Of a DNA stretch of 60,210 nt, positions 37,427 through 46,717 are shown one piece after another (position 1 is the stretch's first letter; each line of letters begins with the position of its first letter). The DNA is from JAFGTX01 sp942492225 (GTDB taxonomy: Bacteria; Bacillota; Clostridia; Peptostreptococcales; Acidaminobacteraceae), in contig CALODS010000049.1 in the NCBI GenBank assembly GCA_942492225.1, positions 1-60,210 on the forward strand, given 5' to 3'. The position numbers were made by a program, and so were the translations under genes. The notes below the pieces were generated by a model. That model saw nothing but the letters and a program-made list of their open reading frames with translations. It had not been told where the DNA came from and did not search any database.

Positions 37427-37482
37427 AAAAACCTCTTAAGTAATAAGTGAAGTTACCAGTCACTCATTACTAAGAGGTTTTT
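37427..37482. terminator. Long bidirectional terminator
   Basis: AAAAACCTCTTA (37427-37438) pairs with TAAGAGGTTTTT, and inside it AGTAATAAGTG pairs with CACTCATTACT. T runs lie on both strands. It serves the plus-strand LiaF-like gene and the minus-strand Gx-type transporter gene. Confidence 0.9.
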
Positions 37483-37536
37483 CTAATTATAATTATTTTC
37501 CTTTTGAAAGAGACATAGACATCTTGTCTCAATGAT

Positions 37537-38043
37537 TTAATTATTTAGTTTCAAGCTATTTAGTCGTCCAATAACATTCAGTGCAACTAATCCAATGAAA
37601 CTCCCTGTAATTACTGAAACAATTGATAACGCAGGTAAATAGATAATCATTCGCGCTGTACCCAGCATGAACATTGACATTATAATTTGTCCTACGCTAT
37701 GAAAAAATGCACCTGTTGCACTTACACCAATTGGTGTTATGTTATGCTTTGCTAGTTTCATTAAAATAATCATACCAATGAAACTGCACAAACTTCCTGA
37801 AAAGCTATAAAGAAATCCTGAAAATCCACCACCAAATATAGATCCAATTGTTATTCGCGTCACCATAATAAGAAACGTATCTCTTGGTCCGAATAAATAT
37901 AGTGCAATAACGGTGGAGATATTTGCAAGTCCCAGTCGTGCACCAGGAATTACAAAGGGTAATGGCATCATCCCTTCTGCTATATGTAAAACAAGTGCTA
38001 TTGCAATAAATAGCCCAAGCAATGGTATTTTTCGTGTACTCAT
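37537..38043 (-). CDS. Gx transporter / heptaprenyl diphosphate synthase component I family membrane protein
   Basis: This 168-residue protein has about five membrane helices. The N-terminal ALVLHIAEGMMPLPFVIPGARLG, followed by GLANISTVIALYLFG, is the signature of the Gx_transp (HepS-I-like) family. Despite the old name, these proteins resemble the substrate-binding (S) component of ECF-type vitamin importers. The substrate is unknown. Its leader carries copy B of the 58-nt element, only 11 nt before the start. Confidence 0.85.
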   Translation of the reverse strand: MSTRKIPLLGLFIAIALVLHIAEGMMPLPFVIPGARLGLANISTVIALYLFGPRDTFLIMVTRITIGSIFGGGFSGFLYSFSGSLCSFIGMIILMKLAKHNITPIGVSATGAFFHSVGQIIMSMFMLGTARMIIYLPALSIVSVITGSFIGLVALNVIGRLNSLKLNN

Positions 38044-38053
38044 AAGATTATCC

Positions 38054-38112
38054 TTTCAGACCGCCATAGAGGATAGGCAGATTCTTAGAGCAAGCTGTTG
38101 TTTGCTCGTAAA
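38054..38112 (-). repeat. 58-nt paired intergenic element, copy B
   Basis: This is the partner of 34943-35000, in the same orientation. It contains a possible short hairpin GAGCAA/TTGCTC with an ACAACA-rich loop, then the shared core GCCTATCCTC. It lies between a terminator (38118-38140) and the Gx transporter start codon. Confidence 0.6.
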
Positions 38113-38140
38113 TAAAAAAGGTAGGCCTATAGCCTACCTT
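38113..38140 (-). terminator. Terminator after the peptidoglycan-binding protein gene
   Basis: AAGGTAGGC pairs with GCCTACCTT around a 5-nt loop (38118-38140), followed on the minus strand by TTTTTTATTT. Confidence 0.9.
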
Positions 38141-38191
38141 AATAGTTTACCATTTATTCTTTTGTGATACTAGCTTTCAAAAGTTACAATT

Positions 38192-39523
38192 TTATTCCAT
38201 CCCAGCTGCAATTCTTACCGCAACTTGATGCTTAGAATCCACTTGTCGGTTACTATGTAACTTACTGTCTCTAAAGTGTAAACAAAAATGTCCATCGATC
38301 TTATTTCCTTTGATTGAATCAAAGTTATAACCATAACCAAATCCTGCAGAACGGTCGTATATATATTCTCCTTCTGGTTTATTTTCCAAACCAGCATGAG
38401 GCATTCCATTCATTGATGCTGCAAATACCCGACCTTGAAAGTGAACCAATACTGGACGTCTAACCCAAGTATAATCGCCACCCCATAATTGTTTTACAAT
38501 TTGAGAATCTGCCGCTGTAAGTGTTTCAATATCAGCATGAACACCACCATAAGCAGCGATCACATTAAAGGTTTGTCCAGTATAAAAATCTTCAATTGTA
38601 AATACTGATTTACCCTTTGTGATAAGTTCTTGCATATCTTCCCATCTGATATATTCGCCAAATCGTTTTTCACCATTTGATCTACTCACAACCACATTGA
38701 CGCTTACATAACCTAATTCTTTTAGTTTATCTATTGTACCCGGTCCAACAACACCGTCTGGTTCAATGTTATATTTTTCTTGGAAACTCATAACACTTTC
38801 TTCTGTAACATCACCATAAAATGCTGTGTATTCATCATAATTAAATACACCTTCTTTTTCCAAAGCTTTTTGTAATGTAATGACATCAGAATGTGATATG
38901 CCTTTTTTATACATATTAAGAGATAAATTTCCTAAAACGCCAGTAATTGCCTCAACTGATTTGGCACGTTCATCACTTAAAACATAACCTAAATCACTTA
39001 ATTTAATAATGGACTCACTGCCTAATATTCCATCTGAAACCAAGCCATATTTTTCTTGGAATTTTACAACTGACTTTTGCGTTACTGCACCATAATAGTC
39101 TGTAAACTCTTCGATAGCCAATAAGCCTTCTTCTTTTAACGCCCGTTGAATGAATTTAATGTCCTCTCCTTCCATCCCCAGTTTGTAATGTGTTTCAGAT
39201 AACACTGGAAACAAATTTAAAGAGTCCATCATTTTTAATGTATTCTTACCTGCAACACCATCAGCATGAAGATTATATTTCTCTTGAAATGCTTTGACCG
39301 CTGCTTCTGTATCTTTCCCAAAATAATTTGTTACTTCACCATTTTCTTCTGTGTAGACCCCGTCGATCATCAGTGCGCGTTGCAATATTTTGACGTCATT
39401 ATGCTTAACGCCTGCTTCATAGACATTTAATTCAAAATAATTTTCTATATCCGCATATACTTCACCTGACATTGCAAAAAACACTATTGCTGTTACGATT
39501 AGCACTTTAAAATATTTGCTCAT
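38192..39523 (-). CDS. Secreted peptidoglycan-binding protein with three PG-binding repeats
   Basis: This 443-residue protein has a signal peptide (residues 1-24, VLIVTAIVFFAMSGEVYA). Three peptidoglycan-binding-1 repeats follow (about 30-105, 108-178, 200-270), each with the FQEKYxLxxDGxxGxxT pattern. The C-terminal domain (about 280-443) contains GGVHADIETLTAAD and FCLHFRDSKLHSNRQVDSKHQ. I have seen related C-terminal regions in clostridial exported proteins but cannot name a function; histidines and acidic residues there could bind metal. The gene is monocistronic with its own terminator and a GGGGG-type ribosome binding site. Confidence 0.85.
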   Translation of the reverse strand: MSKYFKVLIVTAIVFFAMSGEVYADIENYFELNVYEAGVKHNDVKILQRALMIDGVYTEENGEVTNYFGKDTEAAVKAFQEKYNLHADGVAGKNTLKMMDSLNLFPVLSETHYKLGMEGEDIKFIQRALKEEGLLAIEEFTDYYGAVTQKSVVKFQEKYGLVSDGILGSESIIKLSDLGYVLSDERAKSVEAITGVLGNLSLNMYKKGISHSDVITLQKALEKEGVFNYDEYTAFYGDVTEESVMSFQEKYNIEPDGVVGPGTIDKLKELGYVSVNVVVSRSNGEKRFGEYIRWEDMQELITKGKSVFTIEDFYTGQTFNVIAAYGGVHADIETLTAADSQIVKQLWGGDYTWVRRPVLVHFQGRVFAASMNGMPHAGLENKPEGEYIYDRSAGFGYGYNFDSIKGNKIDGHFCLHFRDSKLHSNRQVDSKHQVAVRIAAGME

Positions 39524-39593
39524 TCTTAACCCCCGTTCGACTCTTCTACTTTCTAATCTTCTATTCTCACTATACCACCATCAGTTAACATAA

Positions 39594-40310
39594 TCAAGAA
39601 TTTATCAATGTTCTAATGACAACCGAAGCAAGCATCAAACCCGCTGATGAAGGGACAAATGACGTACTTCCAGGCACCGTTCTTTTGTCACCCATTTCCA
39701 TATTTTCAGGAATAATCGGTTTTAGTGGCGTTTCCGTTGAATAAACCACTTGAAGTTTTTTTACACCACGTTTTTTTAACTCGTAGCGCATAACACGTGC
39801 AAGAGGACAGGTAGATGTTTTATGAATGTCTGTTACGGTCAGTTTTGAAGGATCCAATTTGTTTCCCGTACCCATAGATGAAATAACCTTTATCTCATTG
39901 GTCACACAATATTCAAGTAATGCTAATTTTGAAGATACCATATCAATTGCGTCGATAACATAGTCATAATCTTCTTTAAAAAAATCTGTAATGTTCTCTG
40001 GCTCAACTTTTTTAGCACGCGCCTCAACAATTAAGTTTGGGTTGATATCTAAAAGTCTTTCTTTCAAAACGGCAACTTTTTCTCTCCCAATTGTTGAATG
40101 AAGTGCAATTAATTGACGGTTTATATTTGTTATGTCCACGACGTCAAAGTCTACAATTGTAAGTTTACCAATCCCTGCTCGCGCTAGTGCTTCAACAGCA
40201 AAAGACCCGACACCACCAACACCGAATACAATTACATGACTTTTTTGAAGACAATCAATGCCTTCTTCTCCCAATAATAATTCTGTTCTTAAAAATTGTT
40301 GTTTACTCAT
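39594..40310 (-). CDS. tcdA: tRNA threonylcarbamoyladenosine dehydratase
   Basis: This 238-residue E1-like (ThiF/MoeB superfamily) enzyme cyclises t6A to ct6A at position 37 of tRNAs using ATP. The nucleotide-binding motif is VFGVGGVGSFAVEALARAGI near residue 28, followed by TIVDFDVVDITNINRQ and YVIDAIDMVSSKL. The C-terminal block PGSTSFVPSSAGLMLAS is typical for TcdA. It ends a three-gene run with the class IV aminotransferase and pepT. Confidence 0.92.
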   Translation of the reverse strand: MSKQQFLRTELLLGEEGIDCLQKSHVIVFGVGGVGSFAVEALARAGIGKLTIVDFDVVDITNINRQLIALHSTIGREKVAVLKERLLDINPNLIVEARAKKVEPENITDFFKEDYDYVIDAIDMVSSKLALLEYCVTNEIKVISSMGTGNKLDPSKLTVTDIHKTSTCPLARVMRYELKKRGVKKLQVVYSTETPLKPIIPENMEMGDKRTVPGSTSFVPSSAGLMLASVVIRTLINS

Positions 40311-40324
40311 TTTATTCCTCGCGA

Positions 40325-41551
40325 CTACTTTTTTGTATACAATGTGATAACATTTTTCATTACTTCAACTGCCTTTTCCATTGATTCTACAACACAGTAT
40401 TCAAACTTACCATGGAAATTATGTCCACCTGTGAAAATATTTGGCGTTGGCAGACCCATATAAGATAATCTTGCGCCATCTGTACCACCTCTAATCGCAA
40501 CGATCTTTGGTTCTACTTCTGCCATTATCATTGCTTCTTTTGCCGTTTCAACGATATGCATAACAGGTAATATTTTTTCTTCCATATTATAATAAGAATC
40601 AGACATTTTCATTTCGACTGTATTCGCACCATATTTATCATTAATAAATTGAACCGCTTTCGTCATTAAATCTTTTTTCTCTTCAAATTTTGCTCTTGAA
40701 TGGTCTCTAATAATATAGAACATATCTACTTTTGATACATTCCCATTGAATTCATCTAAATGATAGAATCCTTCGTATTTCTCTGTATAGCCTGGAATTT
40801 CAAATACTGGTAATAAACTATTTAACTCCATACCAATGAGGACTGCATTTTTCATTTTAAATTTTGCGCTACCTGGATGGATATTGATGCCATTCACAAC
40901 AAGTTCTACAGAAGCCGCATTAAAATTTTCGTATTCTAATTCACCGATTTCACCACCATCAATAGTATAAGCGAAATCTGCACCAAATTTTTCTACATTA
41001 AATAAATCTGCACCACGGCCAATTTCTTCATCAGGTGTAAATCCAATTTTAATATCACCATGTTCAAAGTTAGGTGTATTCATAACATATTCTGCAAAAG
41101 TCATTATTTCTGCAATACCAGCTTTATTGTCAGCACCTAAGAGTGTTTTACCATCTGTTGATATGATAGTTTGTCCTTTGTATTGTTGCAATTCTGGAAA
41201 ATCAACTACTGACAAAATGATATTTTCTTCTTTATTTAAGACGATATCTTTACCGTCGTAATTCTCTGTAATAAGGGGTTTTACATCTTTTCCGCTAAAG
41301 TCAGGGCTTGTATCCATATGTGCAATAAATCCAATGGCAGGTACTTTTTTGTCGATATTAGATGGAATTTCAGCCATGACATATCCATTTGCATCCATCT
41401 CAGCATTTTTAATCCCCATCGCTTTAAGTTCTTCAACCAATAGCTTCCCTAGTTCTAATTGATTTTCAGTACTTGGGACAGTTTCAGATGCCTCATCAGA
41501 CTTCGTGTCCATCACCGCATATCTTAAAAATTTTTCAACTACTTTACTCAT
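40325..41551 (-). CDS. pepT: Peptidase T (tripeptide aminopeptidase)
   Basis: This 408-residue M20-family zinc peptidase releases the N-terminal residue from tripeptides in the cytoplasm. Family blocks are GFIAHMDTSPDFSG, LLGADNKAGIAEIM, GFTPDEEIGRGADLF, the DGGEIGELEYENFNAA core and GGTDGARLSYMGLPTPN. The length is normal. The start overlaps the aminotransferase stop by 8 nt. Confidence 0.96.
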   Translation of the reverse strand: MSKVVEKFLRYAVMDTKSDEASETVPSTENQLELGKLLVEELKAMGIKNAEMDANGYVMAEIPSNIDKKVPAIGFIAHMDTSPDFSGKDVKPLITENYDGKDIVLNKEENIILSVVDFPELQQYKGQTIISTDGKTLLGADNKAGIAEIMTFAEYVMNTPNFEHGDIKIGFTPDEEIGRGADLFNVEKFGADFAYTIDGGEIGELEYENFNAASVELVVNGINIHPGSAKFKMKNAVLIGMELNSLLPVFEIPGYTEKYEGFYHLDEFNGNVSKVDMFYIIRDHSRAKFEEKKDLMTKAVQFINDKYGANTVEMKMSDSYYNMEEKILPVMHIVETAKEAMIMAEVEPKIVAIRGGTDGARLSYMGLPTPNIFTGGHNFHGKFEYCVVESMEKAVEVMKNVITLYTKK

Positions 41552-42398
41552 TGTTTGCCTCCTTGTAAGTTGTTTTATAGTTCAGTTGATCTTCTTTTAT
41601 CAACGCATCAAAAGCAGTCATCAATGCCACAATAAGAGCATGATGAGATGAATCAAACTGTTTTTCATCTATTGTATCTATTGGCAACACATTGTTAGAA
41701 GTACTTGTCATAAAGCAAGCTTCATAGTCATTCAAATGTTCTTTGAAGACATTTTCTTCTTTATAAGAAAGGTCTAAGTGCTCTAACAACTCAATGACTT
41801 TTATCATTGTAATACCTTTCAATATTTTATGTCCTTGAGATACATATACACACTGATCTTTTAGAAAGAATAAATTTGAACGGCTCCCTTCAGTAACAAT
41901 TCCTTGTCGATCAATCAGTGCAACCTCATAAGCATCTGTCTCTTTCCTAATAGCAGCTACTTTTTCGGCTAAATCACTGTTAATAATTTTTGCATTTGGA
42001 TTTTTCCGCTCATGATTTAAGGTAACTACTTTAGCACCCTTTTGATAAAACTGCATATCAGGATAGTATGAAGGAACGTAGTATGCTATATAGTCATAAC
42101 TCTTTTCATTAAAGTTTCCAATAATAATCTTTATGTTATTGTCTTTAAATTCTCCAGCTTCAATGAAGGTTCTAATGTGCCCTTCAATTTCATCAACAAT
42201 ACGTTGACCGTCTTGATTACTTAAATTTAATGAGTTCACCATGCGATTAAGATGTTCTAACCAAAATAGCGGATATCCATCTTTTATGCGTACCACTTCA
42301 TAAATCAATTCACCTTCATATTCTATTGAAAAAGGGAACGTTTGCGTGACCATTTTATGATTAATAAGTTGTTGTTTTCCTATACCTTCAATGTTCAT
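41544..42398 (-). CDS. Class IV aminotransferase (PabC/IlvE-like)
   Basis: This 284-residue PLP enzyme of fold type IV has the likely PLP lysine in NAKIINSDL near residue 150, and ALIDRQGIVTEGSRSNLFFL near 190 is the phosphate-binding block. It could be a branched-chain or D-amino-acid aminotransferase or an aminodeoxychorismate lyase; sequence alone does not decide. It heads a run with pepT and tcdA. Confidence 0.85.
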   Translation of the reverse strand: MNIEGIGKQQLINHKMVTQTFPFSIEYEGELIYEVVRIKDGYPLFWLEHLNRMVNSLNLSNQDGQRIVDEIEGHIRTFIEAGEFKDNNIKIIIGNFNEKSYDYIAYYVPSYYPDMQFYQKGAKVVTLNHERKNPNAKIINSDLAEKVAAIRKETDAYEVALIDRQGIVTEGSRSNLFFLKDQCVYVSQGHKILKGITMIKVIELLEHLDLSYKEENVFKEHLNDYEACFMTSTSNNVLPIDTIDEKQFDSSHHALIVALMTAFDALIKEDQLNYKTTYKEANNE

Positions 42399-42587
42399 CT
42401 TGCTCCTCCTTTAATAGGTGACTTATGCTCATGATTCATCTCATATTTTACACCTTATTTCTTCATTTGTTATAGTTTTTACAGAAATAATATATTATGG
42501 TCACAGTCTGTTCACACGACTTATGACCATGACTACTTAGTAAACGTCAAATGAATGGTTGTGTTATTAGGGTCGGTATTAAAAAGA

Positions 42588-42627
42588 ACCCAGCCACCAT
42601 TCACTTTACGTGAAGATAGCTGAGTTC
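42588..42627 (-). terminator. Terminator after the small membrane protein gene
   Basis: GAACTCAGC pairs with GCTGGGTTC with an inner hairpin TTCAC/GTGAA, and TTTTT follows on the minus strand. Confidence 0.75.
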
Positions 42628-42642
42628 ATATGGGCGATTAAT

Positions 42643-42873
42643 TTATTCTTTTCTTTGCTGTATTTCCTTTTTATAATAACTCAATAGGATGAGTATTGCA
42701 ACAAGTGAAAATCCTATACTGATTAGATTTTGACAATTCTGTATAACTGCTTGATCAAAACTTTTACAAGTAATGCGGGAAATCGATGTTGTTTTTAAAA
42801 TAAAATGCATCATATTTAATAATGCAAAGACTGATATTCCACCAATTAAAACTTGTATTGTTGTTTTTCTCAC
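42643..42873 (-). CDS. Small two-helix membrane protein
   Basis: This 76-residue protein has two hydrophobic segments (about 7-28 and 49-66) separated by a segment with two cysteines (TCKSFDQAVIQNC), and a charged C terminus. GGGGGTGGGC precedes the ATG by about 1-6 nt. It is not a family I recognise. The clear ribosome binding site and the terminator support a real gene. It lies between the aminotransferase operon and the ABC exporter operon. Confidence 0.6.
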   Translation of the reverse strand: MRKTTIQVLIGGISVFALLNMMHFILKTTSISRITCKSFDQAVIQNCQNLISIGFSLVAILILLSYYKKEIQQRKE

Positions 42874-42978
42874 ATGCCCACCCCCATTGTTACTACCATA
42901 ATGATAATAGCAAATTTTTGGAAGTAATAATATTATGAAAGTATTAAGATTTATAAATTAAAATCTTAAATGATTTCC

Positions 42979-44289
42979 CTATTCATTACGAATTGCTTCC
43001 AAAGCACTTAACTTCATTGCACGCCTTGCTGGATAATACCCAGAAACAACACCTACAACCGTTGCAAATACTAATGACATTCCTGAAAGCCAAGCAGGTA
43101 TAACGGACATGATACGTTCAGTATCACCCCAGTACATGCCACTTCCCATAACATCAAATCCTGAAGAATTTAATAAATAGGAAATACCATAACTCATCCC
43201 AAGTCCAAAGAGGCCACCAAAAAATCCTAAAATACCTGATTCAAATAGAAACAATCTCTTAATATCGCCAAGTTCTGCACCAAGTACCTTCATAACACCA
43301 ATTTCTTTAGTGCGTTCATAGATTGACATTACCATCGTATTCGTAATACCAATTGCCGCTACAAACAATGATACACCACCGATTGCACCAAGTACTGCTC
43401 GAAGGCCTGCCGATTGCTCTTTCATATTCGTTAAAATATCAGATAAACTCCATGCCTCAAATCCCATTTCTTGAAGTTGTTCTTGAACACCTTGAATTTT
43501 ATCGATATCCATCACTTTTACTTTTACTGTTTCATAATCATTTTTATCTTCTTCACGACGACTATTGTCACCATTTCTTTTGTTTTGTTTTTCTTGATCT
43601 TTTTTTATTTTTTTTAGATCCTCAACATCCATATAAATATTCCAGTCGTACTCTGATTGTGTTTCTTCAAGAACACCCATTGCTTTAACAGCTATTCCTC
43701 TTGCACTATCATCGTATTCATTCATCAAAGTGAGACGCGCTGTCATCACATCCACTTCTGTTGTATCTCTCCAATCTCTGGATCGTGGGTTTCTAAATTC
43801 TTGAGTCGTCGTATAGCCAAATAGCAAACCGTTCTTTGGAAAACTGCTTGGTAACTCACCAGTTGACAACTTAAAATCATATTCTGATAATAGCGACATA
43901 TCTATGCCTGTTAAATTTGCATATGAGACATAACGTCCAGCTTTTAATTGTCCCCAATGGCGCATTTCTGGTAATACAGCATCAACATCAGGCAATCGCT
44001 TCATCTCTTCAACGGTCTTCTCGGTTAAAAAAGATTGTTTTGAATTTCTGACCATTTCATCTGAATCTGGATCATAAGAATAATCACCTTTTGGGCTAAC
44101 TGTTATTAAATTAAGGCTGCCCATATCCTCAAGAGATTTCTCAAAGTTAACATTCATCGCAATTCCTAAAGAAACCATGATAACGATTGAAGCTGTACCA
44201 ATAATAACACCAAGAATAGTTAAAAACGTTCTGGCCTTACGACGCCAAAGATTTTTAAGACCCATCGAAATAAGGTCTATACTATTCAT
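42979..44289 (-). CDS. ABC transporter permease (FtsX/MacB type)
   Basis: This 436-residue permease has one N-terminal helix (TFLTILGVIIGTASIVIMVSL), a large extracytoplasmic MacB-like domain (residues 45-290, with a highly charged stretch KKIKKDQEKQNKRNGDNSRREE) and three C-terminal helices. ERTKEIGVMKVLGA and YYPARRAMKLSALEAIRNE are diagnostic of the FtsX family. It overlaps the upstream CARDB-like gene by about 8 nt. The second of two adjacent ATGs fits the GGAGG spacing better. It forms an exporter with the ATPase at 46707. Confidence 0.9.
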   Translation of the reverse strand: MNSIDLISMGLKNLWRRKARTFLTILGVIIGTASIVIMVSLGIAMNVNFEKSLEDMGSLNLITVSPKGDYSYDPDSDEMVRNSKQSFLTEKTVEEMKRLPDVDAVLPEMRHWGQLKAGRYVSYANLTGIDMSLLSEYDFKLSTGELPSSFPKNGLLFGYTTTQEFRNPRSRDWRDTTEVDVMTARLTLMNEYDDSARGIAVKAMGVLEETQSEYDWNIYMDVEDLKKIKKDQEKQNKRNGDNSRREEDKNDYETVKVKVMDIDKIQGVQEQLQEMGFEAWSLSDILTNMKEQSAGLRAVLGAIGGVSLFVAAIGITNTMVMSIYERTKEIGVMKVLGAELGDIKRLFLFESGILGFFGGLFGLGMSYGISYLLNSSGFDVMGSGMYWGDTERIMSVIPAWLSGMSLVFATVVGVVSGYYPARRAMKLSALEAIRNE

Positions 44290-46717
44290 CATCTTCCTCC
44301 CACTCTTCTTCTAATGCCTTTTTACGCTTTTTACGATACCAAACAATAGCCGCAATAATACCAAGGGCCACAAATGTTCCTATAGCAGTTTTCCAGTCAG
44401 ATTCTACAGGAGTTTCTTCTCCCGGAAACTCACCGTCTGGAAATTCACCTGAAAATTCTCCGTCTGTATACTCTCCATCCATTTCACCACCAGCACTAAC
44501 AAAAAAATTAATGTCTTGTTCCACTTTTTCTATATTGCCAAGTGCATCTTCATATTCAAAAATAAGTTTTCCAACAGCTTCTCCTTCTTCCTCTGGTATA
44601 ACAGTTGCTGAAAAATATTCACTTCTTCCACTTTCGAAATTACCAACAAAGTAATTTGATCCTTGAACTTGAAAATTCCCTTCAAGTTTTACCATCATAT
44701 TGTGCATTGTTGATTTACCCATATTAAAAAATTCCATTTCAATATCTGAGGGTACACCAATAGCCGCATCAAAAGGTATTACTGGTTCAGAAAGTTCAAG
44801 TCTCACAGGTTGTGACACTTGAATGCCTAATTTTTCAATTTCTTTATAAGGTTGCTCTTGAGAATCATAGGCATTCCCTTCTCCATCCTCATACTCCATG
44901 GTAAGGGTTAAGTTGTATACTTTTACCGACGCATCCATCTTTGTTTTGAATTTAAGTGGTATCGTCATCATCTCTTGACGGCCAAGATACTCAACAAAAA
45001 ACGAACTTGAACTATCAACTGGACTAAATACGCCATCATCAGACTCCATCGTTACCTTGATGTTCTTAATAACATCGTCTGTGCTTGTATTATATAAATC
45101 TACATTTAGAACAAATTCTTGTCCAGCCATTGCAATATCAGCATCTTCAATAGCATAATTCTTTACAATAATTTTAGGACGACCAAGACCACTCTTGCCA
45201 TCTACCATTACGCCACAGTACTCTTCAAAGGTACTTTTATCTTCACTTGAAGCATCTGCATAATAGTCTAAGACAATATAAAAGTCATTAAATTTTGTTT
45301 TTGCTTCATTTTTGGTTAAAAAGTCAAACTGAAATGATTCTGTTCCTTCGTGTTTTAAGTTTTTTATGATTTTCTTGGGAGATGTTTTAGGAATAAAATC
45401 TTCTGGATAGCGAATGCTAACCATTACTTTTTCAGCTTCTACCTCACCAAGATTAGTGATATCAAAGGAAATCGAATAAGGATCGCCTGCCGTTAAGTTA
45501 TTCACTGCGCTTACATTTTCAACAGCCAATTCAATAGCAGCACTATCTTTTCCTTCAACAGGAATATAGACCATTGATTCTGTTTTATATTCTTTACCTT
45601 GTTCATCAGTGTATTCTATTGTTGCTGTTAATTCATACGTAGCACTCTTCGAATTTGGAGAAGCGGCTATATTATAGTAAACCGCTGATTTTTCATTCCC
45701 TGCAATACTCGCAATTGTCTTTGCATTAATATCATTGATAAGACGAACGCCATCTTTATTAAAACCCGATAAGGTGATTTTAGCATTATAGGCCGCAATA
45801 GTACCTCTGTTTTCTATTGTTAATAACATGGCGTCATCAACACCTGCTATTAATTCATCTCCAACAAATGTATATTTTGTTACACCAAGCGTTGGTTCCA
45901 CTTCATTGTTTACGACTTTAATATAATAAGTTGATGTCGTTGTAAAATCATCTTTATGAACATTCGTATAGGTAAATTCTAATTCAATTGGATATATTTT
46001 ATTTTGAGCCGTTGGTGCTATCTGTACCTTAATTTCGGCCATTTCTATTTTAGTTGAACGCAGATAACCAATTGTATCTGTATACGTTGCCTTATCCATA
46101 ATAAATGGTAAATCTTTTGGATCTGTTGTAATCTTAATTCTTATATCTTTTGCTGTATCCTTTGATAAATTCTCTACTGGAATTTGAAGAGTTACATTTT
46201 CACCAGCCGTCACTACTGGAATATCCGTATTGGCAGCAACTGTTACTACTGGTTTGTATTTTCCAGTGTTAGTAATTGTGTCATCTTCTTCTTCTGCTTC
46301 TGAAATAATTCTGTAAAGGCTATTAGTATAACTACTTCCACCATCATCCCATTCAACAACGATCTCTAACTGATTTCCTGTTGTAAGCTTTTCTAATTTC
46401 AATGGCACCGTGACAGACCAATCATTTGCAGCTCCAGTCCATACATCTGTAACATTTTCATACGCTTTATCTACTATTTGAAAATTACTTGAATTAATTT
46501 TGATCCTTACATTACTAAGATCAGCATTTGCATTTGCTATCCTACTCTTTAAATTAATACTATAAGTGAAGGTATCACCTTTATCAATACTGCTACTAGA
46601 AGTGCTCGCTCCTACTATCCATACATCTCCTGCTGCCGCAAACCCTACCGGTCCAACGACCGCAATCCCCAGCAACATTGCAAAGATCATCATCACACTT
46701 ATCATTCTACTCTTCAT
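44282..46717 (-). CDS. Exported CARDB-like surface protein of an ABC exporter
   Basis: This roughly 811-residue protein has a signal peptide (about residues 1-28, ending FAAAG). Several immunoglobulin-like repeats of the CARDB/COG1361 type follow, seen as recurring VENLSKDTAKDIRIKI, IENRGTIAAYNAKITL, ITNLGEVEAEKVMVSI and FNMGKSTMHNMMVKL units. A Gly/Glu/Pro spacer, one C-terminal membrane helix (IGTFVALGIIAAIVWY) and a charged tail complete it. It is anchored outside and sits between the ATPase and permease genes, the position of a MacA-like adaptor. ATG 46717 has AGGAGG upstream. Confidence 0.85.
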   Translation of the reverse strand: MKSRMISVMMIFAMLLGIAVVGPVGFAAAGDVWIVGASTSSSSIDKGDTFTYSINLKSRIANANADLSNVRIKINSSNFQIVDKAYENVTDVWTGAANDWSVTVPLKLEKLTTGNQLEIVVEWDDGGSSYTNSLYRIISEAEEEDDTITNTGKYKPVVTVAANTDIPVVTAGENVTLQIPVENLSKDTAKDIRIKITTDPKDLPFIMDKATYTDTIGYLRSTKIEMAEIKVQIAPTAQNKIYPIELEFTYTNVHKDDFTTTSTYYIKVVNNEVEPTLGVTKYTFVGDELIAGVDDAMLLTIENRGTIAAYNAKITLSGFNKDGVRLINDINAKTIASIAGNEKSAVYYNIAASPNSKSATYELTATIEYTDEQGKEYKTESMVYIPVEGKDSAAIELAVENVSAVNNLTAGDPYSISFDITNLGEVEAEKVMVSIRYPEDFIPKTSPKKIIKNLKHEGTESFQFDFLTKNEAKTKFNDFYIVLDYYADASSEDKSTFEEYCGVMVDGKSGLGRPKIIVKNYAIEDADIAMAGQEFVLNVDLYNTSTDDVIKNIKVTMESDDGVFSPVDSSSSFFVEYLGRQEMMTIPLKFKTKMDASVKVYNLTLTMEYEDGEGNAYDSQEQPYKEIEKLGIQVSQPVRLELSEPVIPFDAAIGVPSDIEMEFFNMGKSTMHNMMVKLEGNFQVQGSNYFVGNFESGRSEYFSATVIPEEEGEAVGKLIFEYEDALGNIEKVEQDINFFVSAGGEMDGEYTDGEFSGEFPDGEFPGEETPVESDWKTAIGTFVALGIIAAIVWYRKKRKKALEEEWEEDDE

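Noticed and set aside
42945..42970. TTAAGATTT/AAATCTTAA hairpin as terminator of the ABC operon
   Set aside because: The stem is all weak A-T pairs with one G-C, and no T run follows on the minus strand.
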